From: Laccaria trichodermophora
Lineage: Eukaryota > Basidiomycota > Agaricomycetes > Agaricales > Hydnangiaceae
DNA: 64,000 nucleotides
Direction: 5' to 3'
Assembly: GCA_018417955.1 (NCBI GenBank)
Contig: JACTVC010000030.1
Location: 62,001 to 126,000 of the forward strand
Shown: in pieces, positions 54,190 to 64,000 of the stretch
Numbering within the stretch: the first letter of the stretch is position 1
Layout: the number at the start of each line of letters is the position of its first letter
Program-made: the position numbers and the translations under genes
The notes under the pieces: model-generated
What the model saw: the letters and a program-made list of their open reading frames with translations, nothing else
Told to the model about the DNA's origin: nothing
The model's database searches: none

Positions 54190-54420
54190 CTTAAGGGCAG
54201 TTAACTGGCAGTTGATATGCCTGCTCCGGCAAGGAGGGCTGGGCTGGTGAAACTCAACTGCCAGTTAACTGCCCTAGTGCATGCCTCCGGTGTTAAGGGC
54301 AGTTAACTGGCAGTCGACATGCCTGCTCCGGCACAGAGGGCCAGGCTGGTGAAACTCAACTGCCAGTGAACTGCTCTTAAGGTAGTTGACTCTCAACTGC
54401 CTGGTGCATGCCTCTGGTGT
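54190..54420 (+). repeat. Two-unit tandem repeat (about 105 bp) with internal palindromes
   Basis: The sequence TTAAGGGCAGTTAACTGGCAG is repeated near 54192 and 54294, each followed by CATGCCTGCTCCGGCA and AACTCAACTGCCAGT. The AACTGCC/GGCAGTT blocks can pair within and between units. Confidence 0.75.
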
Positions 54421-54789
54421 GTGGTATGGCCATGAAGAAATATGAAGGTCAGTATTGCCCTCCAATGTTTTGAAATTTATAGTCTCAGCTGGGTTCACTG
54501 CTGTTATAGTATGGAAATATGGGAATATGCAAGGTCAGTATTTACCTCCTGCTTTCAATGTGGTTCACTGTAGTACAGCCATCTGGGAATATACAAGGGA
54601 ATGTCAGGCAATGTTTCCAAAATGGCACACAATGTGTCCGGAAGCTTGAGCAATGTTTTTGGAAGGTCAAACACTGTTCCCAGCATGTCAAATGAGAATT
54701 TTGGCACTAACAACTGCTGAAATCCTGCATTTTCATGTGTATTTTGGGGATGCTGAACCATAGTGCTCTGAAGCTCTGGCCAAAAGTTT

Positions 54790-56090
54790 AACATGTCAGT
54801 GCTCCGAAGGTCCCAGCAAAAAATGTCCGAATTTGTCTAATATGCTGAACATTATTGCTCTAAAACTCCGGTGGAAATTTTAACATGTCAGTGCTCTGAA
54901 ACTCCAGCCGAAAAAATGTCCAAATTTGGCTTTGACATGCTAAATGTTAGCGCTCCGAAACATCAGCTGAAAATTTAACATGTCAGTGCTCCGAAGGTCC
55001 TGGCAAAAAAATGTCTGAATTTGTTTTTAATATGCTGGACTTCATTGCTCCGAAACATCAATTGAAAATTTAACATGTCAGTGCTCCGAAGGTCCTGGCG
55101 AAAAAATGCCCGAACTTTTCTTTAACATGCTGAATGTTAGTGCTCCGAAACATCGACCGAAAATTTAACATGTCAGTGCTCCGAAGGTCCTGGTGAAAAA
55201 TGCCCAAAGTTATCTTTTTGTCTAACATGCTGAACTTCATTGTTCCGAAACATCAGCCAAAAATTTAACATGTCAGTGCTCTGAAGGTCCCGGCGAAAAA
55301 ATGTCCGAATTTGTCTTTAACATGCTGAATGGCAGTGCTCCGAAATATTGGCTGAAAATTTAACATGTCAGTGCTTCGAAGGTCCTGGCGAAAAAATGTC
55401 CGAATTTGTCTTTAATATGCTGGACTTCATTGCTCCGAAACATCAACTGAGAATTAACATGTCAGTGCTCCGAAGGTCCCGGCGAAAAAATTTCTGAATT
55501 TGTCTTCAACATGCTGAATGGCAGTGCTCCGAAATATTGGCCGAAAATTAACGTGTCAGTGCTCCGAAGGTCCCAGTGAAAAAATGTCTGAATTTGTCTT
55601 CAACATACTGAATGGCAGTGCTCCGAAATATTGGCTGAAAAATTAACATGTCAGTGCTCCGAAGGTCCTGGCGAAAAAATGTCTGAATTTGTCTTTGGTA
55701 CATTGGACTTCATTGTGCCAAACCATTGGCCAAACGTTCAACTTGTCAGTGCTCCGAAGATCACGGCGAAAAAATGCCCAAATTTGTCTTTAATATGCTG
55801 GACTTCATTGCTCCGAAACATTGGCTGAAAATACAATATGTCAGTGCTCCGAAGGTCCTGGTGAAAAAATATCCGAATTTGTCTTTAACATGCTGAATAT
55901 TATTGCTCCGAAACATCAGCCGAACATTTAACATGTCAGTGCTCCGAAGGTCCCGGCGAAAAAATATCTGAATTTGTCTAACATGCTGAACATCATTGCT
56001 CAGCTGAAAATTAACATGTCAGTGCTCCGAAGGTCCCAGCGAAAAAATGTCTGAATTTCTCTTTAACATGCTGAATGAACAGGGTGCATA
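54790..56090 (+). repeat. Left satellite array, about 95-bp unit
   Basis: About 13 diverged units of roughly 95 bp, each with AACATGTCAGTGCTCCGAAG, GGCGAAAAAATGTCCGAATT, TGTCTTTAACATGCTGAAT and GCTCCGAAACATC. The same unit runs in the opposite direction at 57350-58660. Confidence 0.88.
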
Positions 56091-56559
56091 TATTCCCTGG
56101 AAGGTAACACAATGTTCCCGGAAGCATTTCGGCACTGACAGCTGCCTAAACATTTTATTTTGACATGTATTTTGGGAGATCAAAAATATTGGATGATAGG
56201 TATATTCTTTGGGAGGCCAAGCAATGTTCTCGGAATGTCAGGCAATGTTTCCAGAAGCTAAAGCAATGTTTCTGGAAGGTCAAACAAGAACTTCAGCACT
56301 AAAAACTGTCCAGGCCCTTCACTTTCACCTGTATTTGCGTGTATTGAACATATTGGATGATAGTAATGAGTGCACATATTCCCCAGAAGGTCAGACAATG
56401 TTCATGGAAGTATTTTGGCACTGACAGCTGCTGAAACCTTTTATTTCAACATGCATTTCAGAACATGATGATAAGTATGTTCTTTGGGACATCAAGCAAT
56501 GTTCCTGGAAGGCCAAACAATGTTTCTGGAATGTCACACAATGCTTTCAGAAGGTCTCA

Positions 56560-57110
56560 TAGTGTCTAAAGGTTTGTAGTGTCCATTATTTCAGAATACG
56601 AAAGTTTGTAGTCTCCACTTTTTGAGACTACAATTGTTTGGAATGTTGGCTTTCAAACTACGAAAAAAAGAATTTGCCATTGATATAGTTCAAGGAATGA
56701 GAATGACACAAAGTTCAATCTTAAAACCCATGATATGACAATGGCGTAATGTCCACCCTTTTCAGTCTTTCAATCACAGCCCCATGAACCTACATGCTTA
56801 TTCATAGTGAAGGACACCACCTATTATGTGTCAGAAAAGCGGCTTACAACCTTTTGAGGTTTGAAAAAGCGGACCATACAAATGTGAAGAGTAGACAATA
56901 CAAACTTGTAGTCTCAGAAAGCAGATACTACAGAATTCTGTAGTCTAAAAGCAAACATTACAAACAATTGTAGTCTCAAAAGGTGGAGACTACAAATTTC
57001 ATAGTCTGAAATAATGGACACTACAAACTTTTGTAGTCTAAAAAGCGGACACTACAAACATTCTGTAGTCTAAAAGTTGACACTACAAACACTTATTGTA
57101 GTCCATGCAG
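56560..57110. repeat. Central self-complementary TAGTCT/AGACTA array
   Basis: TTTGTAGTC, AGACTACAA and GGACACTACAAAC recur in both orientations with variable spacing of about 30-45 bp, so neighbouring units can form hairpins. It sits between the two inverted satellite arrays. Confidence 0.8.
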
Positions 57111-57349
57111 GCATAAGGACATGTTTGCAGCTGGGTTGGCAGACCTTTGACATTCAGCATACTAATTAAAACTCTGGATGTGTTGTCAGGTGCATTTTCA
57201 GAGCACTGACATTCACACAAATCTTTTTACCTAGAGTTTCAGAGCATTAACATTCAGTATGTTAACCATAAATGGGGACATTCTTTTGGGTAGATGTTCG
57301 GAGCAGTGAGCACTGACATTTTTAACACAAATGTGGTATATTTTCTGCC

Positions 57350-58660
57350 AGAGTTTTGGAGCAATGACGTTCAGCATGTTAAAAACAAATTTGGACATTT
57401 GTTCAACAGGACCTTCGCAGCACTGACATGTTAAACTTTCAGCCAGAGTTTCAGAGCAATGACATTCAGCATGTTAAAGACAAATTCGGACATTTTTTCG
57501 CCGGGACCTTCGGAGCAATAATATTCAGCATGTTAAAGACAAATTCGGATATTTTTTCGCCAGGACCTTGGGAGCACTGACATGTTAAATTTTCGGCCGA
57601 TGTTTCGGAGCAATAATATTCAGCATGTTAAAGACAAATTCGGATATTTTTTCGCCGGGACCTTCGGAGCACCGACATGTTAAACTTTCAGCCGAAATTT
57701 CGGAGCAATGACATTCAGCATGTTAAAGAGAAATTCGGACATTCTTTCGCCGGGACCTTCAGAGCACTATGTTAAATTTTCGGCCGATGTTTCGGAGCAA
57801 TAATATTCAGCATGTTAAAGACAAATTCGGATATTTTTTCGCCGGGACCTTCGGAGCACCGACATGTTAAACTTTCAGCCGAAATTTCGGAGCAATGACA
57901 TTCAGCATGTTAAAGAGAAATTCGGACATTCTTTCGCTGGGACCTTCAGAGCACTATGTTAAATTTTCGGCCAATGTTTCGGAGCAATAATATTCAGCAT
58001 GTTAAAGACAAATTCGGATATTTTTTCGCCAGGACCTTCGGAGCACTGACATGTTGAACTTTCAGCCGAAATTTCGGAGCAATGACATTCAGCATGTTAA
58101 AGAGAAATCCAGACATTCTTTCACCGGGACCTTCAGAGCAATATGTTAAATTTTCGGCCGATGTTTCGGAGCAATAATATTCAGCATGTTAAAGACAAAT
58201 TCGGATATTTTTTCGCCAGGACCTTCAGAGCACTGACATGTTAAATTTGTTTTGGAGCAATGAAGTTCAGCATGTTAAAGACAAATTCAGATGTTTTTTT
58301 GCCGGGACCTTCGGAGCACTGACATGTTAAATTTTTGGCCAGAGTTCCAGAGCACTAACATCCAGCATGTCCAAGACAAATTCGGACATTTTTTCAGCAA
58401 CGACTTCGGAGCACTATGTTAAATTCAGCCAGAGTTTTGGAGCACTGGCATTCAGCATATTAAAGACAAATTCAGCCATCTTTTTGCCAGAGTTTTGGAG
58501 CACTAATATTCAGCATATTAAAGACAAATTCAAATTCGCCGGGACCTTCAGAGTACTGACATGTTAAATGCAAATCTGGTATTCTTTCGGCTGGAGTTTT
58601 GGAGCACTGACATTCAGCATGTTAAAGACAAATTCAGACATTTCTTCAGCTGGACTTTTG
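57350..58660 (-). repeat. Right satellite array, inverted relative to the left array
   Basis: The same roughly 95-bp unit as 54790-56090 in reverse complement (AAATTCGGACATTTTTTCGC, CTTCGGAGCACTGACATGTT, TTCAGCATGTTAAAGACAAA). Within it a higher-order repeat of about 190 bp is visible (units with AATAATATTCAGC alternate with units with AATGACATTCAGC between 57590 and 58200). Confidence 0.88.
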
Positions 58661-58786
58661 GAGGAGCCATGTGAGAGGGGAAAGCTGCTGGGGGATGGTG
58701 AATGAATGCATCCATTCACTGGGCATTCAAAACTAACAAACCGCTGCTCCATTTGCATCTCAGCTCTTGGAGCCAAAGCCAAAGGG

Positions 58787-58853
58787 CTAACCCTAACCCT
58801 ATTCAGAACCTAGCCAAATTCTTCGGAACTGTTAACCCTAACCCTAACCCCCA
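58787..58853 (+). repeat. Interstitial telomere-like CCCTAA motifs
   Basis: CTAACCCTAACCCTATTC at 58787 and GTTAACCCTAACCCTAACCC at about 58831 are short runs of the CCCTAA telomere unit. The inverted partner region has single GGTTAGGGTTACCCTC blocks (53858, 53957). They are too short to be a chromosome end. Confidence 0.75.
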
Positions 58854-59510
58854 CTCCGAAATTCAGTTCGGAAAGGGTTTTCTGGAGCTGATGATCAGGA
58901 GCTGAATGGGTTGCAAAAGATTGGGCCCAATTATGCCCCATAGCCTAATTACTAGTTGTAAAAGATGGGACCCAACTTTGGCCATTTGTATATTCTCATG
59001 TCAGTCAATTTATGTTGTCTACAGGTCATTGGGCCCAATTATGTTTCTAAAGGGTTTTGTTATTTTGGCCCAATTGGCCCCAACAATGCCCACTTAACGT
59101 CTGCAGTGATTGGGCCAATCTATGTTCAATCTCAAATTAGATTGGGCCCATTGGGGTAGCCTTATGGTCCATTGGACAACTGACCACTTGGATATCTTAG
59201 GTTCCACTGCATATCTACTGAATGCCCTGCACCTTGTTCTCATTTTTCTCCCGAAAATGACCTGTTCCTTCTTTGATACCATCTACAATGTGTTGCGTTG
59301 GAGATACCCCCACGAAATTAGGTATGCGAAGCCTGTGAGGTGTCTGGGGAGGGTAAGTAGAGGATCAAAGCAATCACGTCGATGATGTCATATTTCCATA
59401 TATAGAAATGTGCCTGATTACATAGGTAGGTAGGTCAAGCGCAGAGGCCTTTACAAAAAAATTCGACCCCGGCTACTGTTTTTTAATTCTTGAACCCCCT
59501 TGCGTCACAG

Positions 59511-60216
59511 GTCATAATCCTACCGAGATAGGGAAGGGGTACAGCGGATTTAATTGCAAAGTGGTACTGAACACGGCCCGAAGCCACGTAACAAAAGTGA
59601 TTTCCGCCCGAGCTACTGTCGTGAACCCGTCTCCTGGACCAGCCTCTTGGCCCCTTGTCAGAGGGGGGGGTTATCGAACATTGGAAAGGCGTTCTGTGGC
59701 CATCCTTAATTTGAGCAGAAATACAGTATAGTAAAACTAAACGACCGAACCTGATGAGGCTGTTGTCAACAAAGGCATCATCAACTCCGAGTTCCATCCC
59801 CATTTTCGTCTATGGCTTCGAACAAAGCCCAAAGCGAAAATAAAGTCATCATTGGTCAAGTTCCCATACTTCGGTAGGGATAACAATTCACGACCCTCAC
59901 CGACGACGTTCTGAGTTAAGAAAGACAAGCCAGATGACGGGCTTGCGTCGTGGCGAGAGGCGGATGGGCAGGATAGCGTGCATGGTTGTGGTAGTAGTGG
60001 TGGGGAAAGGGAGAGAGAATGGAGCGCATATAGTTAGTTTTCGCTTCGAGACAACATGGACAAAGCGAGCTGAGACGAGACGGCAAAGATGAAATTGATT
60101 GGAGATCCAGACAGGGCATAGGTAAGGCATAAGATCTAAGAAAGCATAAGGCATAGGGCATATAATCATAGTAAGCATAGGCATAGAACCAGTCCAAGAA
60201 AGAATCCCAAAAAAAA
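59511..60216. other. Region downstream of the F-box gene, no gene supported
   Basis: Minus-strand frames (59928-59737, 59803-59483) read GEGRELLSLPKYGNLTNDDF and CDARGFKN, the latter running into the transposon at 59502, so a gene may have been interrupted here. Both frames overlap in the same bases and no known domain is seen. 60100-60200 holds short repeats of GGCATA/AGCATA. Confidence 0.35.
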
Positions 60217-61791
60217 TCAACTCTCCACGACAACCTGAGGCTGTGCCTCCACAAATTCTTCAAAGAAATGCGTAAAAGCCGCCATCCTAGTACAAACGCC
60301 AAGGCTCTTCAATTTCAGTAAGTCCACGCTCTTCCGCATACGCAGATAATCCAGCAACATCATATGCACAGGATGTCCAGTCATCACCAGGTCCTTCAGG
60401 CTCTTCAAATGTCGTGGCGAGCACCCAGAGGTGATGATGTTTAACAGTTGCGGGAACCGCCCATCACATTGGACCATCGCTAGAGAGTGCAAGCCAAGAA
60501 CCAGTTCCCGAAGTGGTTCGAGTACGAGTAGACGCGTCGTTGTTCTGCACATGACGCCGTACATATCTAGTTTGACAAGAATCCGGTCCTTGGATTGGGA
60601 AGCGATAACCGAGTCAACGAGGCCGACTAGAAGCTGATACGCGTCCTTGCTTCGATTGGTGTTCCATTCTTCTCCGATACCACCGTAATGTTTTGGCATA
60701 ATCTGCTCATTCGTTTCGGGGCACCCGCCGAAATCGCGTACTGAGAGATGTTTGACCACGGGAAGTAAAAGCAGCTTGATGAACCCAAGCAAGACGGTCG
60801 GCTTGATGTACCCAAGATCCACATGCTCGAGTTTCAGGAGGGACATGGGGTCCAATTGGATTGCGGATTCTGTTTCGCCCACAGGCTGGTGGTTGTACAG
60901 AGCGAGATAAACGAGGGTATCCTTTGAAGCGTGCAAGACGGGGTGAAGGGTAGCTGGGGTGACACCAGGAAGATACTTGATCGACAAAGTCGTGATCCGG
61001 TACATCGCACCTAGCCAACCGAGAAGGGAATGGTACTTTGGAAGCGGATAACCAGGCTTGAGCGCATGCCACCCGAACATCCTCACATCAGGTCCATAAA
61101 CCGGATCTTCCACCTCCTCCCTGGGTTCCAGGTCAACATTCATCCGCTCACCACCAACGATATTCCACTTGACCCGCTTCAGAACGGGCATCTTCATCCC
61201 CTTCACCACGTCCAGAAGCAGGTCCATATGCCTATTCGACAGGATCGCAACCCGCAACTTCTCACACATCACACTCCTCGCGCTAAACGCGCTCTCAAAC
61301 ATCGGAGCAACATCCGATCCAGTGCTCCAGCATATATCCACAAATTCCTTGCCAAGAAAATGGAACTCAAACGGCAGACGAGCCGATCGTCTGAGGAGGG
61401 AGTCGACGACCGTAACGCGATTGTGTGGCCCCTTGCCGAAGTGACCAAGAGAGGTTTTATGCAACATGCGAGCGTACGTCCAGAGGTGGGGGATATGGAT
61501 GGCGAGGGAACGCCATGAGCCGCAGACGTGCATGAGTGCCAGTGCTTGCTTGAGTGTTTCCAGGGAAGGAGGCCCTGCGCAGACGAGACGGAAGAGGATG
61601 TACAATATGTCATTTGGGACATTGTAGATTGGTGGGTCTTTTAGCGATAGCTTTGAGAATGCTGTAATGAGGTCTAAAACGTCGAAATATAATTCGTCAG
61701 TGTCGAACATGATGATATCTAAAAGTATAAACACAAAAGACCGTCAGTAATCGGAACAAAGTAGAGACAACTTGAAAGACGTACCTTGCAT
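60217..61791 (-). CDS. F-box-like protein with leucine-rich C-terminal region
   Basis: Proposed exons are 61791-61785 (ATGCAAG) and 61718-60217, intron 61784-61719 (GTACGT..TTTTAG), giving about 502 residues from MQDIIMFDTDEL. Residues about 30-75 form an F-box-like motif (VPNDILYILFRLVCAGPPSL, then ALMHVCGSWRSLAIHIPHLW). The rest has leucine-rich, repeat-like spacing (LKLEHVDLGYIKPTVLLGF, LPVVKHLSVRDFGG, LEPLRELVLGLHSL). F-box proteins recruit targets to SCF ubiquitin ligases; Agaricomycetes carry many. The frame is intact and long, with no sign of decay. Starting at the Met inside exon 2 (61710) is the alternative. Confidence 0.7.
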
Positions 61792-63040
61792 GATAAACGT
61801 ACCGTACTACTTTCAACTTTCACAATCGCAGGGGTTCCTAGTTCTTGAGTGGAGTGAACACTCCCCCCAGGCATTTTATGGACATGGGGAGTGGCTCATG
61901 TCAATGCGAGTGGAAATGCCAAGACGACCTCGAAGGTCAAGGCGATCAATGCAGAAACGGCAAATCCAACGCTTCAGGAAACACAACAGGTCTATATAGA
62001 ATCCCCGCAGTCTGAATTATGGAATTGTGGGCAAGGCGTGGTGGACGTCGGACAAAGCTTGGTGAGAGGGTTAGAGCGCAGTTTGTCACTGCTTGGTTCA
62101 CTTTGCATTTCTGTTTCAAGGTAGTGTTTGTCCTTGATTTGTCATCACCTTCATTTTTCACCTCCAGGCCAACTTGAAGCAACCTCAAAGCCTCTAGTCG
62201 CTAGCTCTCCGTAGAGGGATGCCTACTTTGGGCCCTCGATCCAGGATGCGGATGGAAATTTTTATCGTGCTTGCGACGTGGGGGCGATAAAATTGCCGGC
62301 TGGCTGGGAAGAGATCTTCAAAATCAAAGCAAAAACATGAGCCAAGACGGAAATTAAGACGTTCATACTATGGCGCGCTGCGTTGGTGGTAAAAAAGAGG
62401 CGTCATGCTTGCGGATGATTCTCATGCTCGTCTCTTCACAAAAAATCTTGTTGTCATCCATTAATGTGACGAGCATACAATTAGAAGCACGACAGCCTTA
62501 TCACTGATCTGTAGGTATGTAGTTCTATTTCAGTCCTATGTCAGCTTACCGCTCTCATGAACGTCACAGAATATCGCAGATGTTCAAGGAATAACGCTGT
62601 CCCATACCTAGAAGCGGATTTCCAACCGACCCTCTCACCATGCATTGCAAATTTCCGCGGAAACGCACCTCTCGTTGGATGAAGTCGAGTCGTCATCCCT
62701 TTAATGTTGAAGACAAGTTGTGTCATATTTTTACATGGAAGGTCCTGTGAACGCGTGAGAAACATTGTGACTAGAGTCTTGCCTGCAACACCTTTCTCAC
62801 CGGCAACATCCCAACCGCTGAGTGCCAAAAGAACAACTCAATCAAATGTTCATCGTGGAGTTCTAGAATTCTCTACGCAAGGAGCATGCGTACGTTTGCT
62901 TTTAAAACAGTAATATGAAATTAACTGCAATGACCAATATAACTCTTATGGGCGCGCCGCTCGCTATGGGATTTTAACATCTCATCTCTCAATCTTTACG
63001 CATCCATCTTTTCAGGAAGTTGGATTAATAATGCACTCTG
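61792..63040. other. Intergenic stretch with a decayed 3'-flank duplicate
   Basis: No supported gene. 62190-62330 (CTAGTCGCTAGCTCTCCGTA; GGGCGATAAAATTGCC; GGGAAGAGATCTTCAA) resembles 63690-63830, the downstream flank of the small gene at 63093. A past duplicate of that gene may therefore have stood here. The minus ORF 62828-62541 has no recognised motif. Confidence 0.45.
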
Positions 63041-63045
63041 GCTGG

Positions 63046-63056
63046 AGTGTATAAAG
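63046..63056 (+). promoter_or_regulatory. TATA box of the small gene
   Basis: GTGTATAAAGT lies about 43 bp before the ATG at 63093, a normal fungal TATA-to-start distance. Confidence 0.55.
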
Positions 63057-63092
63057 TGAGATGTGGGACTGCAAATCGGTATCGACCTCGAC

Positions 63093-63596
63093 ATGTCTCT
63101 CATCACCATATCTGCAATAGTTAAATCTGACGCCTCCTTTGCTTTTCCTCCCTATGGTTTACCCACCAACAAGAATATATCAGTCCAAAAGACCACCACC
63201 ACTGGACAGTATCAAGTAAGTAGAGATCATCACAGCCTGAAGTCGCGGTCACGATATCCTTCATAATGTTAGATAACATATGACGGCGTTTTTGCAAGCA
63301 TGCCAGTGGTTACAGTTACACAAGCTTGGCTGGGAACTCCGGGAAGTTCTGGTGGCTCGGCTTTCGATAACGCCGTTGTTAACGAGGTCACAAAAGTGCG
63401 TAATGATTAATCTGATTGGTATGAAGAATTATCTGAGTTTTTGGATAAGGCATATACGACTGTGAAAGTGGGGGATGGGAATGGAAATGGGCAGTGGCGT
63501 AGCTTCACTATTGTGCTTACTGGATATCAGAACGTGGACAAGAAGGAGGGAGAGTCGGGCACTGGCACGCTTCTCAACTTTTATTTCAATTTTTGA
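63093..63596 (+). CDS. Small intron-containing protein of unknown function
   Basis: Exon 1 63093-63215 (41 codons: MSLITISAIVKSDASFAFPP, then YGLPTNKNISVQKTTTTGQY), intron 63216-63272 (GTAAGT..GTTAG), exon 2 from 63273 (ITYDGVFASMPVVTVTQAWL, GGSAFDNAVVNEVTK). An in-frame TAA at about 63405 is avoided if a 43-bp intron (GTGCGT..CTGAG) is removed. Exon 3 is then FLDKAYTTVKVGDGNGNGQW to GTLLNFYFNF, stop at 63596. The product would be about 140 residues, rich in short beta-prone stretches, with no signal peptide. The pattern of a VFASMPVVTV strand and a late FTIVLTGY strand recalls small fungal lectin-like folds, but I cannot name a family. If the second intron is not real, the gene is broken. 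Confidence 0.5.
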
Positions 63597-63689
63597 TGGA
63601 ACATTTTGTGTTCTTTAACTTCAGGACGCCTTATGATACATTGAGATCAATTTGTTTGGAATATAATATGCTTGAACGGTGGTCTTAAA

Positions 63690-63835
63690 TTCTCTAGTCA
63701 CTACCTCTCCGATAGAGTGATGCTTACTTCGGGCACTCAATTCAGGATGCAGGTGGAAGTCGTCGTGCTCACGAAGTGGGGGCGGTGAATTTTCCAGCTG
63801 TCCGGGAAGAGACTTTCAATCTGGACGGCTGCTTG
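63690..63835 (+). repeat. Downstream block duplicated at 62190-62330
   Basis: CTAGTCACTACCTCTCCGAT, AGGATGCAGGTGGAAGTCGT and GGGAAGAGACTTTCAATC match the earlier block with scattered, mostly C/T and G/A differences. Confidence 0.6.
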
Positions 63836-64000
63836 GGAGGGTGTTGAAGTGCCTGTTCGAGGGGAAAACCATCGCGCTAAAGTGACAATTTACAAATCTG
63901 ATCATAAACATTTCAGCCTCTAACCTGGTGTGCATCTTACGTTGGACCATTGACCTTGCTTTCTTTCACTTCAGTGTGAGTCTCGGAGATACCGGCATCT

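Larger units (their letters stand above)
53563..59229. mobile_element. 5.7-kb foldback element built from inverted satellite arrays
   Basis: It is inserted in the CAAGGGGGT element, with CACCTTG on both sides (53556-53562 and 59230-59236). The outer parts are inverted copies of each other: TGGTCAATTGTCCTATGGAC at 53608 and the inverted TGGTCAGTTGTCCAATGGAC near 59180, both followed by GGGCCCAAT motifs. Further in lie two satellite arrays in opposite orientation (about 54790-56090 and 57350-58660), and a third, self-complementary array (56560-57110) in the middle. No coding gene is seen. Confidence 0.8.
53060..59502. mobile_element. CAAGGGGGT element, copy 2, carrying a large insertion
   Basis: Reverse-oriented relative to copy 1 at 3161-4651. 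It begins CAAGGGGGTGCCGG and ends GAACCCCCTTG; flanks CATCACAG (53052-53059) and CGTCACAG (59503-59510) are an 8-bp duplication with one CG/CA difference. Without the insertion 53563-59229 it is about 769 bp, matching copy 1. Confidence 0.87.

Noticed and set aside
54790..58660. CRISPR-like array
   Set aside because: Units are about 95 bp, diverged, without spacer/repeat alternation, in a eukaryotic transposon and in two inverted arms; they are satellite repeats.
58787..58853. True telomere or chromosome end
   Set aside because: Only two to three units at a time, inside a transposon with ordinary sequence on both sides.

Overview
The window looks like a repeat-dense region of a filamentous basidiomycete (Agaricomycetes) genome. 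The evidence is short spliceosomal introns (about 45-60 bp, GT..AG), an F-box/leucine-rich gene, an NB-ARC/TPR NLR, a multi-HAMP group III histidine kinase fragment, and transposon families typical of mushrooms (KDZ-associated CxC5/CxC6 proteins, Tc1 and pogo-like DDE elements, Ty3/Gypsy with a zinc-knuckle gag). No prokaryotic features, CRISPR array or confident structural RNA gene was seen. Most of the window is mobile DNA; by my reading only about four loci are plausible host genes.

Layout. 1-915: partial, internally deleted copy of a short-chain dehydrogenase (SDR) gene. 916-27062: one old Ty3/Gypsy element on the minus strand (5' LTR 26357-27062, gag, zinc knuckle, protease, start of pol), cut by six later insertions: an LTR retroelement (15794-25772), a hAT-like element (14142-14953), a hAT-like element (11594-13330), a TA-target MITE (9584-10931), a pogo-like transposon (6650-9388) and a second TA-target DDE transposon (1658-6580). 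The last of these carries a CAAGGGGGT element (3161-4651), which itself carries another (3363-4078). For nearly every insertion the target duplication is visible, and removing the insert restores the Gypsy reading frame. 27063-33850: NLR pseudogene split by a KDZ-type element (27897-33534). 34445-34807: solo LTR. 36005-40043: intact-looking NLR gene with 18 TPR units. 41751-44453: broken 5' part of a histidine kinase, ending at a splice acceptor against an inverted piece of a second SDR copy (44454-45478), whose last exon lies beyond in the opposite direction. 45609-49419: Tc1-like element with a cargo gene and a solo LTR in its transposase. 49507-52986: small gag-only LTR retrotransposon with a Mutator-like element in one LTR. 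53060-59502: a CAAGGGGGT element carrying a 5.7-kb foldback element built of two inverted satellite arrays. 60217-61791: F-box-like gene. 63093-63596: small intron-containing gene of unknown function.

The first and second SDR loci are paralogous, so each serves as the empty site for insertions in the other; the two NLR copies do the same for the KDZ element. Recurrent CGA-to-TGA nonsense changes and CpG loss in old copies point to methylation-linked or RIP-like decay. The most unusual object is the young LTR element 15794-25772. It has near-identical LTRs and one reading frame of about 3,100 codons that starts inside the LTR and is broken by only two stop codons, yet it keeps only a skeleton of a reverse transcriptase.
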